A stretch of DNA of 6,175 nucleotides from an uncultured Verrucomicrobiota bacterium (lineage in GTDB: Bacteria > Verrucomicrobiota > Kiritimatiellia > RFP12 > UBA3636): the NCBI GenBank assembly GCA_946612175.1, contig CAMOEO010000185.1:1-6175 (forward strand). The letters are read 5' to 3'. Made by a program: the position numbers and the translations under genes. This document shows, in pieces, positions 1 through 6,175 of the stretch. Position 1 is the first letter of the stretch. Every line of letters starts with the position of its first letter. Under the pieces are notes generated by a model that saw nothing but the letters and a program-made list of their open reading frames with translations, had not been told where the DNA came from and made no database searches.

Positions 1-91
1 TCGCGGGGGAGAACAGACCGGAGTAGATCGCGTCCGGCTCGCGGTCGGCGCGCCAACGGTAGCGGGAGATGGAGGAACATCCGTAGGGCAT
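1..91 (-). CDS. 5' end of an unidentified minus-strand gene (30 codons visible, runs off the left edge)
   Basis: An ATG read from position 91 opens a frame that stays stop-free to the window edge. The visible protein starts MPYGCSSISRYRWRADREPD and continues AIYSGLFSPA. Two things support real coding. About 26 of the 30 codons end in G or C, and the residue mix is balanced (Tyr, Trp, Ile, Asp) rather than the Arg/Pro/Ala mush of shadow frames. The competing ATG at 80 in another frame has poorer third-position GC and an Arg/Leu-rich product. No Shine-Dalgarno sequence precedes the ATG; the leader is pyrimidine-rich. The frame is also open upstream, so a TTG start near position 127 is possible, but that region has intergenic composition. 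I see no signal peptide from the ATG and do not recognise the family. It lies in the same direction as, and 138 nt beyond, the large gene's stop. Confidence 0.55.
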   Translation of the reverse strand, partial: MPYGCSSISRYRWRADREPDAIYSGLFSPA

Positions 92-229
92 GGGGAAAGA
101 GTAGCACGGGAAAGGGAGAGAAATCAAGAAAAAAAATAAATCATTGAAATCATAATGAAAAATAGTTATAGATTTCGGTGGAGGAGGGCGGACTGGTCGA
201 GAGGTGCGCTGGAACCTGCCGCTATGAGG
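92..229. other. Intergenic spacer with an AT-rich island
   Basis: This 138-nt gap separates the TAA stop of the large minus-strand gene from the next minus-strand ATG. Positions 121-170 hold only 7 G/C in 50 bases, against a GC-dominated background on both sides. On the minus strand it includes the T-rich run TTTATTTTTTTTCTTG (139-124). It carries no credible ORF: the minus-strand ATGs at 153 and 144 reach a stop within about ten codons. The likeliest role is a promoter/5' leader for the gene starting at 91, perhaps combined with transcript ending for the large gene. Confidence 0.7.
133..161 (-). promoter_or_regulatory. Possible sigma70-type promoter for the gene starting at 91
   Basis: On the minus strand TTTTCA (161-156, four of six matches to TTGACA) is followed by a 17-nt spacer and TATTTT (138-133, four of six matches to TATAAT). 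Transcription would start near position 126, giving a leader of about 35 nt before the ATG at 91. Spacing and placement fit, but such matches arise easily in AT-rich sequence and the organism's promoter consensus is unknown, so this is only a candidate. Confidence 0.3.
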
Positions 230-3200
230 TTACGGGAGGACGAGCTTCCAGGAGGAAAGGCGCTGGGCGCCGGCCTCATGGACGAGGACGCGGCCCGCGC
301 GGAAGGCGACGCGGTCGGGCCGGGAGAGGCCGTCGATGGCGGCGAGCACGGAGCCCGAGGCGACGTCGGCGACGCGCAGGGTGCCGGCGGCCGCGTCGAC
401 GAGGGCGATGCGGCCGTCGTCCACGGCCCAGGCGTCGGCCCGGAGTCCGGCGGGGACGGGCGGGGGCTCGTCGGCGGGGGAGGCGCCTTCGCCCTCGCGG
501 ACGCGGCCGGAAGGGTCGAGGGCGAAGCGGACGCCGCGGCCGGCGGCGTCGTAGCGGGTGAGGACGAAGCCGTCGCGGACGGGACGGACGGTGGCGCCGG
601 CGAAGGGGCCGGCGCCTTCGCCCGCGGGGACGCGGCCGTCGGCGTCGCCGAACGCGGCTCCGGCGAGGGAGCCGCGGCGGAAGGCGACGCGGTCGCCCTC
701 GCGGTCGAGGAGGACGGCCGTGCCGTCGGGGAGGAGGGCGGCGCCGAAGGTGCCGCGGGCGTGCGTGGTGGCGCGCGGCGGGGCGAGCGGGGCGTCGCCG
801 ACGTGCCAGACGAGGCCGTCCGCGAAGACGGCGCCGGCGTCGTCGAGCAGGAGCGAGGGGGCGGCGGGGACGGGGCCGATGCGGCGGAGTTCGTCGAGGT
901 GGCGGGTGGCGCCGTTCCAGCGCAGGACGTAGAGGGCGGCGTTGCGGGCGGAGAGGACCGCGTAGAGGTTGTCGCCGAGGGAGCAGATGCCGGAGAGCTC
1001 CATCTCGTGGTTCCGGGCCACGGAGCCGAGGAAGGCGCCGGAAGTGCCGCCGTGGACGACGCCGGGGTCGGGGGCGTAGGTGAGGGCGTCGAAGCGCTTG
1101 ACGGTGTCGGACTGGAGCGTCCAGAGGTGGGGTCCAAGGAAGCGGGCGTGGTCCATGGAGATCTCGCGCGGGCCGAAGATGCGGCGCGGGGCGGCGGGCG
1201 CGCCGCCGTCGCCGGGCAGGGCGTGGACGAAGCGGTGGTCGTAGCCCCAGCGCAGGGCGCCGGCGGGGTCCCAGTCGAGGAAGTTGACGAGGTAGAGTCC
1301 GCCGCCGGCCTGGAAGGCGCCGAGGGGGCGGGTCCGGAGCGTGGCGGTGTCGAGGGCGACGAGCTCGCGGCGGCGTTGGTGAAGGACGAGGGCGCCGTCA
1401 TGCTCGGAGCGGGAGAGGGCGTTGACGGGGCCGACGGCGTCGAGCCGCTCGGCGGGGGCGTCGGGCGCGGCGCCGGCGGGGATGCGGTAGAGGACGCCGC
1501 CGCGCTCGTCCCGCTCGTCGGCGGTGACGGAACCGCCGGCGAGGACGAAGAGGGATCCGTCGCGGGCGAGCGCGAGGGAGTCGAAGCGCGAGAACGGCGG
1601 GGCGCCGGGGAGCGGGTGCAGGGCGGCGCGGGTGCCGTCGAGGCGGGTCGCGGCGACGAAGCCGTCGCCCGCGGAGGCGTAGAGCAGACCGCGGGCGGGG
1701 TCGAACTCGGGGCCGGCGCCGTAGCGCTCAACGGGTGCGGCGAGGGGCGTGCCGCCGGCGGAGCCGAGAAATCCGGAGAAGACGAGCTTCCCGGGCCGGG
1801 GCGGCGGCGCGGGCGCGGCGGCGGCCGCGGCCGCAGGGCCGGAGGCGTCCGTCGCGGCGGCGGGGGCGAAGCGCAGGGTGCCCCAGTGCGAGGGGGCGGG
1901 AATCATCTCGCCGGGGACGTCGTTGACGAGACCGGTCTCCTTGTTGGCCCAGTAGACGCGGGAGAGGTTGACGGTGCCGTCGCGGTCGCCGAAGACGACG
2001 CCGAAGTCGGCGGGGATCGACGTGCCGGCGAGCGTGGCGGGGTCCAGACCCAGCCGCGCGAGGGGGACGGCGACGTCGACGGTGTAGTGGCCGGGGTTGT
2101 CGCGGCGGGCGGTGGCGACGACGTCGTCGGCCAGGACGGCGTCGTCGACGGTGTAGCGGCGGGAGGGGCTGTTGAAGTCGCGGGGATGGGCGGAGGGCTT
2201 CTCGGAGGCGGGGATGCGGTGGCGGTAGAGGACGGCGACGGGGGGCTTGGATGGGTCGCCGCCCGGGGCGGGGGCGACGAGGAGCCGGAGAAGGCCGGGC
2301 GTGCCGAGCTGCAGGTCGACGCAGTCGCCGGTCTTGAAGGCCAGGAAGGGGTCGTCGCCGTTGTTCACCCAGGGGGAGGGCTCCTCGACGGAGTAGCGGA
2401 GGCGCAGGCGGGCGGCGTCCCAGGCGCCGGAGAGGGAGACGTGCCAGTTGCCGGAGGACCACTCGGCGAGGCGCGGGAGGGGGGCGGCGGGGTCGTCGAG
2501 GCGCGGCAGGGTAGCGGCGGGGGCGGCGCGCTCGGAGGCGGGCACGGCGGGATGGAGGCGTTCGGCGGCCTCAAGGTCGGCGGCGGAGACGGCAAGGGAG
2601 GAGGAGGAGACGCGGACGGACCCGGTGCCGAGGATGCGGTAGTGGCGGTAGCCGCCGGCGCCGGCCTGCAGGACGGGGACGCGGTGGACGCGGTCCATCT
2701 GGAAGCTTCCGCCGAAGGCCTCGCCGCCGACGCAGGTCTCGTCGGCGCGCTCGGAGACGCGGCAGTCGGTGAAGAGCTCGTCGAGGAAGAGGCCGTCGGA
2801 GGTGACGAAGAAGACGCGGCCGTGGTTGCCCTGGATGGCGAGCAGTTCGAGGCCGCCGGGGATGGGGACGGACCCCAGCGCGAACAGCACGCCCTGCAGT
2901 TCGCCGGGAACGGGAAGCGGCGCGGCGTGGGAGCCGTGGACGTTGGGGAACGGGTTCTTCATGTGCCAGGCCAGGCGGCCGTCCGGCCCGTAGGCGAGCA
3001 GGTGCGGGGCGGCGCCGAGGGAGAGGGCGTGGCCGTCGGCGGCGGAGGCGCTTTCGCAGTGGTGCGGCGGGGAGGAGCCGGCGGGCAGCGGGTCGGGGCA
3101 GCGGACGCGCTCGGCCCAGGCCTTCTCGATCGACCACGCGGGGAGCGAGCCGGGGCGGGAAAGGTCGCCGGCGCGGAAGCGGAGCAGCTCGACGCCGCCC

Positions 3201-5392
3201 TTGCGGGAGACGGGGATCGCGAAGTCGAGGTCGCTCACGAACGCGCCCCAGAAGCCGATGCCGGCGTCGGCCTCGCGGTCGGCGAAGGAGAGCTCCTCCT
3301 CGTCGATGCGCTCGTTGCCGTTGCGGTCGAGCCAGAGCATGAGGGTGGTCTCGTCGTGGACGGGGCGGTCGCGGTTCTGCTCGTGGAAGGCGTTCATGTA
3401 GGCCCGCAGGACGGGCTCGCAGAGGCGCCGGCGCCCGTCGAGATGGTAGCTGAAGATGCCGGGGGTGGTGACCATGGCGAGGGGGACGAGCCGGTGGTCG
3501 CGGTACTCGTAGAGCGTGGTCTGGGCGTCGTTGCCGATGACGAAGGTGCGGCCGTCGCGACGGACCCAGCGGTAGGTGCGGTTGGCGATGGGGGCGCCGT
3601 TCCAGGAGCCGTCGCCCTCGCGGGTTTCGGGGTGGAGCACGGCGACGACGCGGCCGGCGCCGGTCGTCGGGTCGAGGCGCCACTCGCAGTCCTGGGCGAT
3701 CCAGTGGTCGGGGTCGTCGGGGTCCATGCCGGCGCCGGGGGAGCCGTAGCTCTCGGAGCCGAGCTTCTCGTAGACGCAATGGCCCGTGGCGGGGTCCCAG
3801 CGGGAGAGGCGCTTGGGGCTCATGCGCTCCTCGGTGACCCAGAGGGCGGAACCGTCGGAGGAGAGGCAGATCGCCGTGGGGTTCACGAGGCGGTCGGGGC
3901 GCCAGGGGCCGCGGTAGGGGCCGCCGGGCTCGCCGATGCGGCGGAGCTCGGCGCCGGTGGCGGGGTCGAAGACGTGGATCTGGTGGGAGCCGGGGAGCAG
4001 GGCGAAGACCTCGCCCTTCCGGGCGGCGAGGGCGACCGGGGCGGCGGGGAGGGAGCAGAGCGGGACGAGGGGGGCGTCGGGGCCGGCGGCGAGGGCGAAG
4101 AGGTCGCGCCCGGAGGCGACGACGAGGCCGCCGGCGAGGCTGCGGCAGACGGGGCCGGGGTCGGCGAGCGGGAGGAGGCGCTCGCGGGGTAGCACGTCGG
4201 TGCGGTTTTCGGCGGGGCGCTCGTCCAGCGGATGGACGGCGAGGCCGCCGGCGAGGCGGTCGGAGACGTAGAGGCGGCCGTCGAGGAAGGCGGCGCCGGC
4301 GAGGGACGGCGGGGCGTCCGGCGCGGGGAAGGGCGCGATCCGCAGCGCGCTGCGTTCGCCGGGGATGCGGGCGGCGTCGGGGGTCCGGACGCGGACCTCC
4401 GGGCGGTGGCGGCCGCTCCAGCGGTAGCCGAAGCACTGCAGGACGGAGAGCTTGCCGCCGGGGCGGTCCGGGTCGTCGCGGCGGGCCTCGCGGACGGAGT
4501 AGAAGAAGTCGCCGGCGCCGTCGGCGTGGAAGAGGGCCTCGTTGCCGAGGGTCCAGATTTCGCCCCAGCCGTGGAGCAGGGCGCCGGAGGCGTCGAAGAC
4601 GTCGGTGGAGTTGCCGCCTTCGGTGAAGTACGAGGAGGCGGAGACGAGGCCATCGTGCGCCACGAGGGAGCGGAAGGCGGTGTGGTTGGGGCCGTAAGGG
4701 GCCCAGAGATTGGTCTCGCCGCCGTTGCCGAAGGTGGGCAGCAGCTCGTAGGAGAGGCCGTCGTGCGTGGCGACGCGGACGCGGTAGGAGCCGGGGGCGG
4801 CGAGGGTGCCGTCCTCGCGGCGGCCGTCCCACTCGAGCAGGGTGCGGCCGGCGGGCAGCGGCAGGGCGCTGGCGAGGTTGCGGACGCGGCGGCCCCCGGC
4901 GTCGTCGAGGACGACGGTGGCCTTGCCGTCGCGCGGCATGTCGACGGGGATGCGGATGCGGGACGCCTCGGCCCGCGACTCGCGGACGAAGGCGGCTAGG
5001 TCGAAGAGCTCCATGCCCTCGGGGGACTTCGGCTCGCGGTCGCCGAGGCCGGGGGAGAGGTAGGTCTCCCGGCGGACGACGGCGCCGGCGGGATCGGTCC
5101 AGCGGACGTGGAGCCAGAGGCGGAGCGGGCCGGGGCCGAGGGCCTTTTCGGAGACGTCGACCCTGCCGGGGAAGCGGGCGAGGCGCGCGGTGGCGCCCCG
5201 GGCGCGCCAGGCGGCGAGCGTGGCGGCGGGGGCGGCGTCGCCGAGGGGCGGGACGCGCAGCGCCAGCGAGGCGCCGTCGGAGGCCATCTCCACGGGCGGC
5301 TGGACGGGCGTGGCGAGGTTGCGCCAGACGGGCTCGGCGGCGCGGAGGGGGAGGACGGCGGCGACGAGGAGCGGGAGGAGGGCGGCTCTCAT
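230..5392 (-). CDS. Giant secreted beta-propeller / FlgD-Ig / CBM9-like protein (1720 aa)
   Basis: A complete gene for a large exported protein of unknown specific function, probably surface-attached or extracellular and ligand-binding. Start: the ATG at 5392 immediately gives a signal peptide (MRAALLPLLVAAVLPLRAAE, cleavage near residues 18-19). Visible modules are: an undefined beta-rich domain at about 20-143; a FlgD-like Ig fold at about 145-213 (WDGRREDG then APGSYRVRV); repeated propeller-type units from about 215 to 940, with NHL-like NPTAICLSSDGSALWVTEE near 504 and blade ends such as FDPATGAELRRIG (475-487); an EF-hand-like loop at 689-700; a CBM9-like domain at about 976-1176; an Ala/Pro linker at about 1177-1200; and a second propeller at about 1201-1720, with units such as ISMDHARFLGPHLWTLQSD and LYVLRWNG. 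It has 13 cysteines and no obvious C-terminal sorting signal or transmembrane anchor. No catalytic motif is recognisable. It follows the upstream gene by 10 nt, implying an operon. Module calls are by eye; reading frame and export are much surer than ligand or role. Confidence 0.93.
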   Translation of the reverse strand: MRAALLPLLVAAVLPLRAAEPVWRNLATPVQPPVEMASDGASLALRVPPLGDAAPAATLAAWRARGATARLARFPGRVDVSEKALGPGPLRLWLHVRWTDPAGAVVRRETYLSPGLGDREPKSPEGMELFDLAAFVRESRAEASRIRIPVDMPRDGKATVVLDDAGGRRVRNLASALPLPAGRTLLEWDGRREDGTLAAPGSYRVRVATHDGLSYELLPTFGNGGETNLWAPYGPNHTAFRSLVAHDGLVSASSYFTEGGNSTDVFDASGALLHGWGEIWTLGNEALFHADGAGDFFYSVREARRDDPDRPGGKLSVLQCFGYRWSGRHRPEVRVRTPDAARIPGERSALRIAPFPAPDAPPSLAGAAFLDGRLYVSDRLAGGLAVHPLDERPAENRTDVLPRERLLPLADPGPVCRSLAGGLVVASGRDLFALAAGPDAPLVPLCSLPAAPVALAARKGEVFALLPGSHQIHVFDPATGAELRRIGEPGGPYRGPWRPDRLVNPTAICLSSDGSALWVTEERMSPKRLSRWDPATGHCVYEKLGSESYGSPGAGMDPDDPDHWIAQDCEWRLDPTTGAGRVVAVLHPETREGDGSWNGAPIANRTYRWVRRDGRTFVIGNDAQTTLYEYRDHRLVPLAMVTTPGIFSYHLDGRRRLCEPVLRAYMNAFHEQNRDRPVHDETTLMLWLDRNGNERIDEEELSFADREADAGIGFWGAFVSDLDFAIPVSRKGGVELLRFRAGDLSRPGSLPAWSIEKAWAERVRCPDPLPAGSSPPHHCESASAADGHALSLGAAPHLLAYGPDGRLAWHMKNPFPNVHGSHAAPLPVPGELQGVLFALGSVPIPGGLELLAIQGNHGRVFFVTSDGLFLDELFTDCRVSERADETCVGGEAFGGSFQMDRVHRVPVLQAGAGGYRHYRILGTGSVRVSSSSLAVSAADLEAAERLHPAVPASERAAPAATLPRLDDPAAPLPRLAEWSSGNWHVSLSGAWDAARLRLRYSVEEPSPWVNNGDDPFLAFKTGDCVDLQLGTPGLLRLLVAPAPGGDPSKPPVAVLYRHRIPASEKPSAHPRDFNSPSRRYTVDDAVLADDVVATARRDNPGHYTVDVAVPLARLGLDPATLAGTSIPADFGVVFGDRDGTVNLSRVYWANKETGLVNDVPGEMIPAPSHWGTLRFAPAAATDASGPAAAAAAAPAPPPRPGKLVFSGFLGSAGGTPLAAPVERYGAGPEFDPARGLLYASAGDGFVAATRLDGTRAALHPLPGAPPFSRFDSLALARDGSLFVLAGGSVTADERDERGGVLYRIPAGAAPDAPAERLDAVGPVNALSRSEHDGALVLHQRRRELVALDTATLRTRPLGAFQAGGGLYLVNFLDWDPAGALRWGYDHRFVHALPGDGGAPAAPRRIFGPREISMDHARFLGPHLWTLQSDTVKRFDALTYAPDPGVVHGGTSGAFLGSVARNHEMELSGICSLGDNLYAVLSARNAALYVLRWNGATRHLDELRRIGPVPAAPSLLLDDAGAVFADGLVWHVGDAPLAPPRATTHARGTFGAALLPDGTAVLLDREGDRVAFRRGSLAGAAFGDADGRVPAGEGAGPFAGATVRPVRDGFVLTRYDAAGRGVRFALDPSGRVREGEGASPADEPPPVPAGLRADAWAVDDGRIALVDAAAGTLRVADVASGSVLAAIDGLSRPDRVAFRAGRVLVHEAGAQRLSSWKLVLP
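1793..1864 (-). other. Ala/Pro-rich interdomain linker
   Basis: Residues about 1177-1200 are almost entirely Ala and Pro, with an AAAAAAA run followed by PAPPPRPG. This is encoded by GCG/GCC repeats. It separates the CBM9-like domain from the C-terminal propeller and reads as a flexible extracellular linker. The trinucleotide run is a place where length variation or sequencing error could occur, but the frame is coherent on both sides. Confidence 0.75.
1865..2467 (-). other. CBM9/DOMON-like domain in the large protein
   Basis: Residues about 976-1176 form a beta-sandwich-like stretch between the two propellers. Landmarks are LRLRYSVEEPSPW, FKTGDCVDLQL, LLRLLVAPAPGG, YTVDVAVPLARLGL, ADFGVVFGDRDGTVNLSRVY and LVNDVPGEMIPAPSHWGTLRF (the last split by one residue from the preceding motif). 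The pattern 'D-x-V-(D/E)-x-x-L ... tvaVPlaxLGl ... fgvxxxDxDG ... W' is typical of CBM9-like domains, which bind sugar ends in xylanases and are often appended to secreted proteins of unknown function. Its closest visible relative is the C-terminal domain of the adjacent upstream gene. Confidence 0.7.
3293..3328 (-). other. EF-hand/dockerin-like calcium loop in the large protein
   Basis: Residues 689-700 are DRNGNERIDEEE, preceded by LWL and followed by LSF. They match the 12-residue calcium loop: acidic or amide side chains at 1, 3 and 5, Ile at 8, Asp at 9 and Glu at 12. Position 6 is Glu rather than the usual Gly. Only one loop is seen. Calcium binding would fit a secreted propeller protein but is inferred. 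Confidence 0.6.
4754..4960 (-). other. FlgD-like Ig domain within the large protein
   Basis: Residues about 145-213 read RIRIPVDMPRDGKATVVLDD, then GGRRVRNL, then LEWDGRREDGTLAAPGSYRV and RVATHDG. The order 'hydrophobic strand, D-x-x-G-R-x-V, W-D-G-x-x-x-D-G, P-G-x-Y-x-x-x-V' is the hallmark of the FlgD Ig-like fold, which is common as a non-flagellar structural module in large secreted bacterial proteins. Here it sits directly before the first propeller and is likely a spacer or scaffold. Confidence 0.75.
5336..5392 (-). other. Signal peptide of the large protein
   Basis: Residues 1-19 comprise Met-Arg, a hydrophobic core AALLPLLVAAVLPL, and a short RAA end followed by Glu-Pro. This is a standard Sec-type export signal with cleavage after Ala18 or Ala19. 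There is no lipobox cysteine, so lipoprotein anchoring is not indicated. It fixes the choice of start codon. Confidence 0.85.
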
Positions 5393-5399
5393 GGCGGCG

Positions 5400-5404
5400 C
5401 CCCT
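5400..5404 (-). promoter_or_regulatory. Weak Shine-Dalgarno-like AGGGG overlapping the upstream stop
   Basis: On the minus strand the upstream gene ends with TAG, and AGGGG begins inside that stop codon, 7 nt before the ATG at 5392. Spacing is right for ribosome binding although the match to AGGAGG is partial. Together with the 10-nt gap it suggests translational coupling of the two genes. Confidence 0.35.
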
Positions 5405-6175
5405 ACTCGAAGACGACCTCGCTCCAGCCGGCGGGCTGGAGGACGGCCTCGCCGGGCTGGTCGTTGACGAGGTTGGTGTGGCGGTTGGAACGGTAGACGC
5501 GGGCGGCGTTGACGGTGCCGGCGGCGTCGGAGAGGATGACGCCGACGTCGCCGCGGAGCGTCGTGCCGGGGGCGGGCGCCTCCATGCCGAGCAGCGCCCA
5601 CGGGACGGCGAGCGTGACGCGGAAGGAGTCGTCGCCCACCTCGACCTCGGGGGCGAGGCCGAGCTTCGTCACGGAGTCGAAGACGACGGTCTGGACGGGC
5701 GAGTTGTAGGAGAAGCGCGCGGTCTCGGGAGCGCCGGTGAGGCGCGGCCGCATCAGGACGGCGGCGCCGCCGCCCTGGAACGGGGCGACGAGGAGGCGGA
5801 AGTCGCCGTCCGCGCCGTCGCGCGAGCCGGTCGGCGAGAGCTGGAAGTCGACGCAGTCGCCGCCCTTGAAGAGCAGGTGCCAGTCGCGGGCGCCGTTCTT
5901 CCAGGGGGAGGCGTCGCCGCGGACGTCCCAGCGCAGGTGGAGCGCGTCGGGCGCGGCGGCGGCGCGGAACGCGGTGCGCGTGGAGAGCCCTTCGCGCACG
6001 ATCTCGGCGGCGGGGAGGGCGTCCCAGTCGGGGCGCCCGCCGGCGGCGAGGCGCGCGATGCGCAGGGGCTCGGCGGGGCGCGAGGCGGCGGGGGGGCGCG
6101 CATCGCGGCTGGCCGGGGCGCGGGGGCGGGCCGCCGCGGCGCGCCTCCCCGGGGGGGGGGGGCCGGTGGGGGGGG
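5403..6175 (-). CDS. 3' part of a secreted protein with a C-terminal CBM9-like domain (5' end outside window)
   Basis: The frame ends at TAG (5405-5403) and stays open to the right edge, so the gene is 5'-truncated by the window. The GTG at 5999 is not a believable start: the frame continues upstream as sensible protein, PLRIARLAAGGRPDWDALPA just before it, and that GTG lies inside the domain. The domain spans roughly 6075-5406 with LHLRWDVRGDASPW, FKGGDCVDFQL, DFRLLVAPFQGG, FRVTLAVPWALLGM, GDVGVILSDAAGTVNAARVY and LVNDQPGEAVLQPAGWSEVVF. These correspond block by block to the CBM9-like domain of the next gene. Such domains may bind carbohydrate. The region before it is Pro/Ala/Arg-rich, either a linker or affected by poor sequence at the edge. 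It is probably co-transcribed with the 1720-aa gene; export is inferred because its N-terminus is not visible. Confidence 0.85.
   Translation of the reverse strand, partial: PPTGPPPPGRRAAAARPRAPASRDARPPAASRPAEPLRIARLAAGGRPDWDALPAAEIVREGLSTRTAFRAAAAPDALHLRWDVRGDASPWKNGARDWHLLFKGGDCVDFQLSPTGSRDGADGDFRLLVAPFQGGGAAVLMRPRLTGAPETARFSYNSPVQTVVFDSVTKLGLAPEVEVGDDSFRVTLAVPWALLGMEAPAPGTTLRGDVGVILSDAAGTVNAARVYRSNRHTNLVNDQPGEAVLQPAGWSEVVFE
6151..6175. other. G-homopolymer-like sequence at the right edge
   Basis: The last 25 bases are twelve G, then CCGGT, then eight G. In the minus-strand frame they translate almost wholly to proline. This could be the extreme of a Pro-rich linker, but homopolymer G at a sequence end is more often a contig-edge or base-calling artefact, so the last part of the partial gene should be read with caution. 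Confidence 0.6.

Noticed and set aside
213..231. Possible terminator hairpin just after the large gene's stop (AACCT ... AGGTT on the minus strand)
   Set aside because: The stem is only 5 bp with a 9-nt loop and no adjacent T-run; the T-rich stretch is over 70 nt further on. It is too weak to call an intrinsic terminator.
166..1731. A 521-codon minus-strand frame overlapping the end of the large gene
   Set aside because: Ser/Pro/Ala/Thr-rich shadow reading with no recognisable domains. The large gene's second propeller is coherent through this region, so a frameshift is not needed.
1800..1870. GGC/GCG-rich short repeats suggestive of a tandem repeat or regulatory element
   Set aside because: They encode an in-frame Ala/Pro linker and match the GC-rich codon choice of the gene; no repeat unit beyond the codon triplet is maintained.
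155..4192. A 1345-codon open frame on the + strand
   Set aside because: It is exactly antisense to the large gene in complementary codon phase. Its product is low-complexity Gly/Glu/Ala/Asp/Val with no domain-like segments, and its openness is explained by absence of TTA, CTA and TCA codons on the real strand.
2571..4832. A 753-codon open frame on the minus strand in a different frame
   Set aside because: The product is dominated by Arg and Pro (long RRR/PPR runs), the usual frame-shifted reading of GC-rich coding DNA. The 1720-aa frame has credible domains across the same interval.
5403..5999. Treating the GTG at 5999 as the start of a complete 198-aa gene
   Set aside because: The frame remains open to the window edge, the residues before 5999 look like the beginning of the same CBM9-like domain, and no signal peptide or ribosome binding site lies at 5999.

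Overview
The window is a very GC-rich stretch (long runs of GGCG/CGGC on the + strand) in which every supported gene lies on the minus strand. Transcription therefore runs from position 6175 down to 1. The architecture is an enormous secreted multidomain protein with FlgD-like Ig, beta-propeller (NHL-like) and CBM9/DOMON-like modules plus an EF-hand-like calcium loop. This style is most familiar from Verrucomicrobiota, Lentisphaerota, Kiritimatiellota and Planctomycetota genomes. That placement is inference from style only; no marker gene is present.

Layout in transcription order. (1) 6175-5403: the 3' part of a gene whose start lies outside the window, encoding a Pro/Ala-rich stretch followed by a C-terminal CBM9-like beta-sandwich domain. 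(2) 5392-230: a complete 1720-residue exported protein, starting 10 nt after the stop of gene 1 and probably translated from the same mRNA. Its order is signal peptide, N-terminal beta domain, FlgD-like Ig, first beta-propeller region with an embedded EF-hand-like loop, CBM9-like domain, Ala/Pro linker, second propeller. (3) 229-92: a 138-nt intergenic spacer containing an abrupt AT-rich island (7 G/C in 50 nt at 121-170). This is the only plausible promoter zone in the window. (4) 91-1: the first 30 codons of another minus-strand gene of unknown function.

The two large genes share a clearly homologous CBM9-like domain, with matching GDCVD-x-QL, RLLVAP and LVND-x-PGE signatures. They look like paralogous or modularly shuffled surface/secreted proteins that may bind carbohydrate or another extracellular ligand. 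No catalytic domain, transposon, RNA gene, CRISPR array or known defence or secretion system is visible. The window's right end is an almost pure G tract, which looks like a contig edge and may be unreliable.
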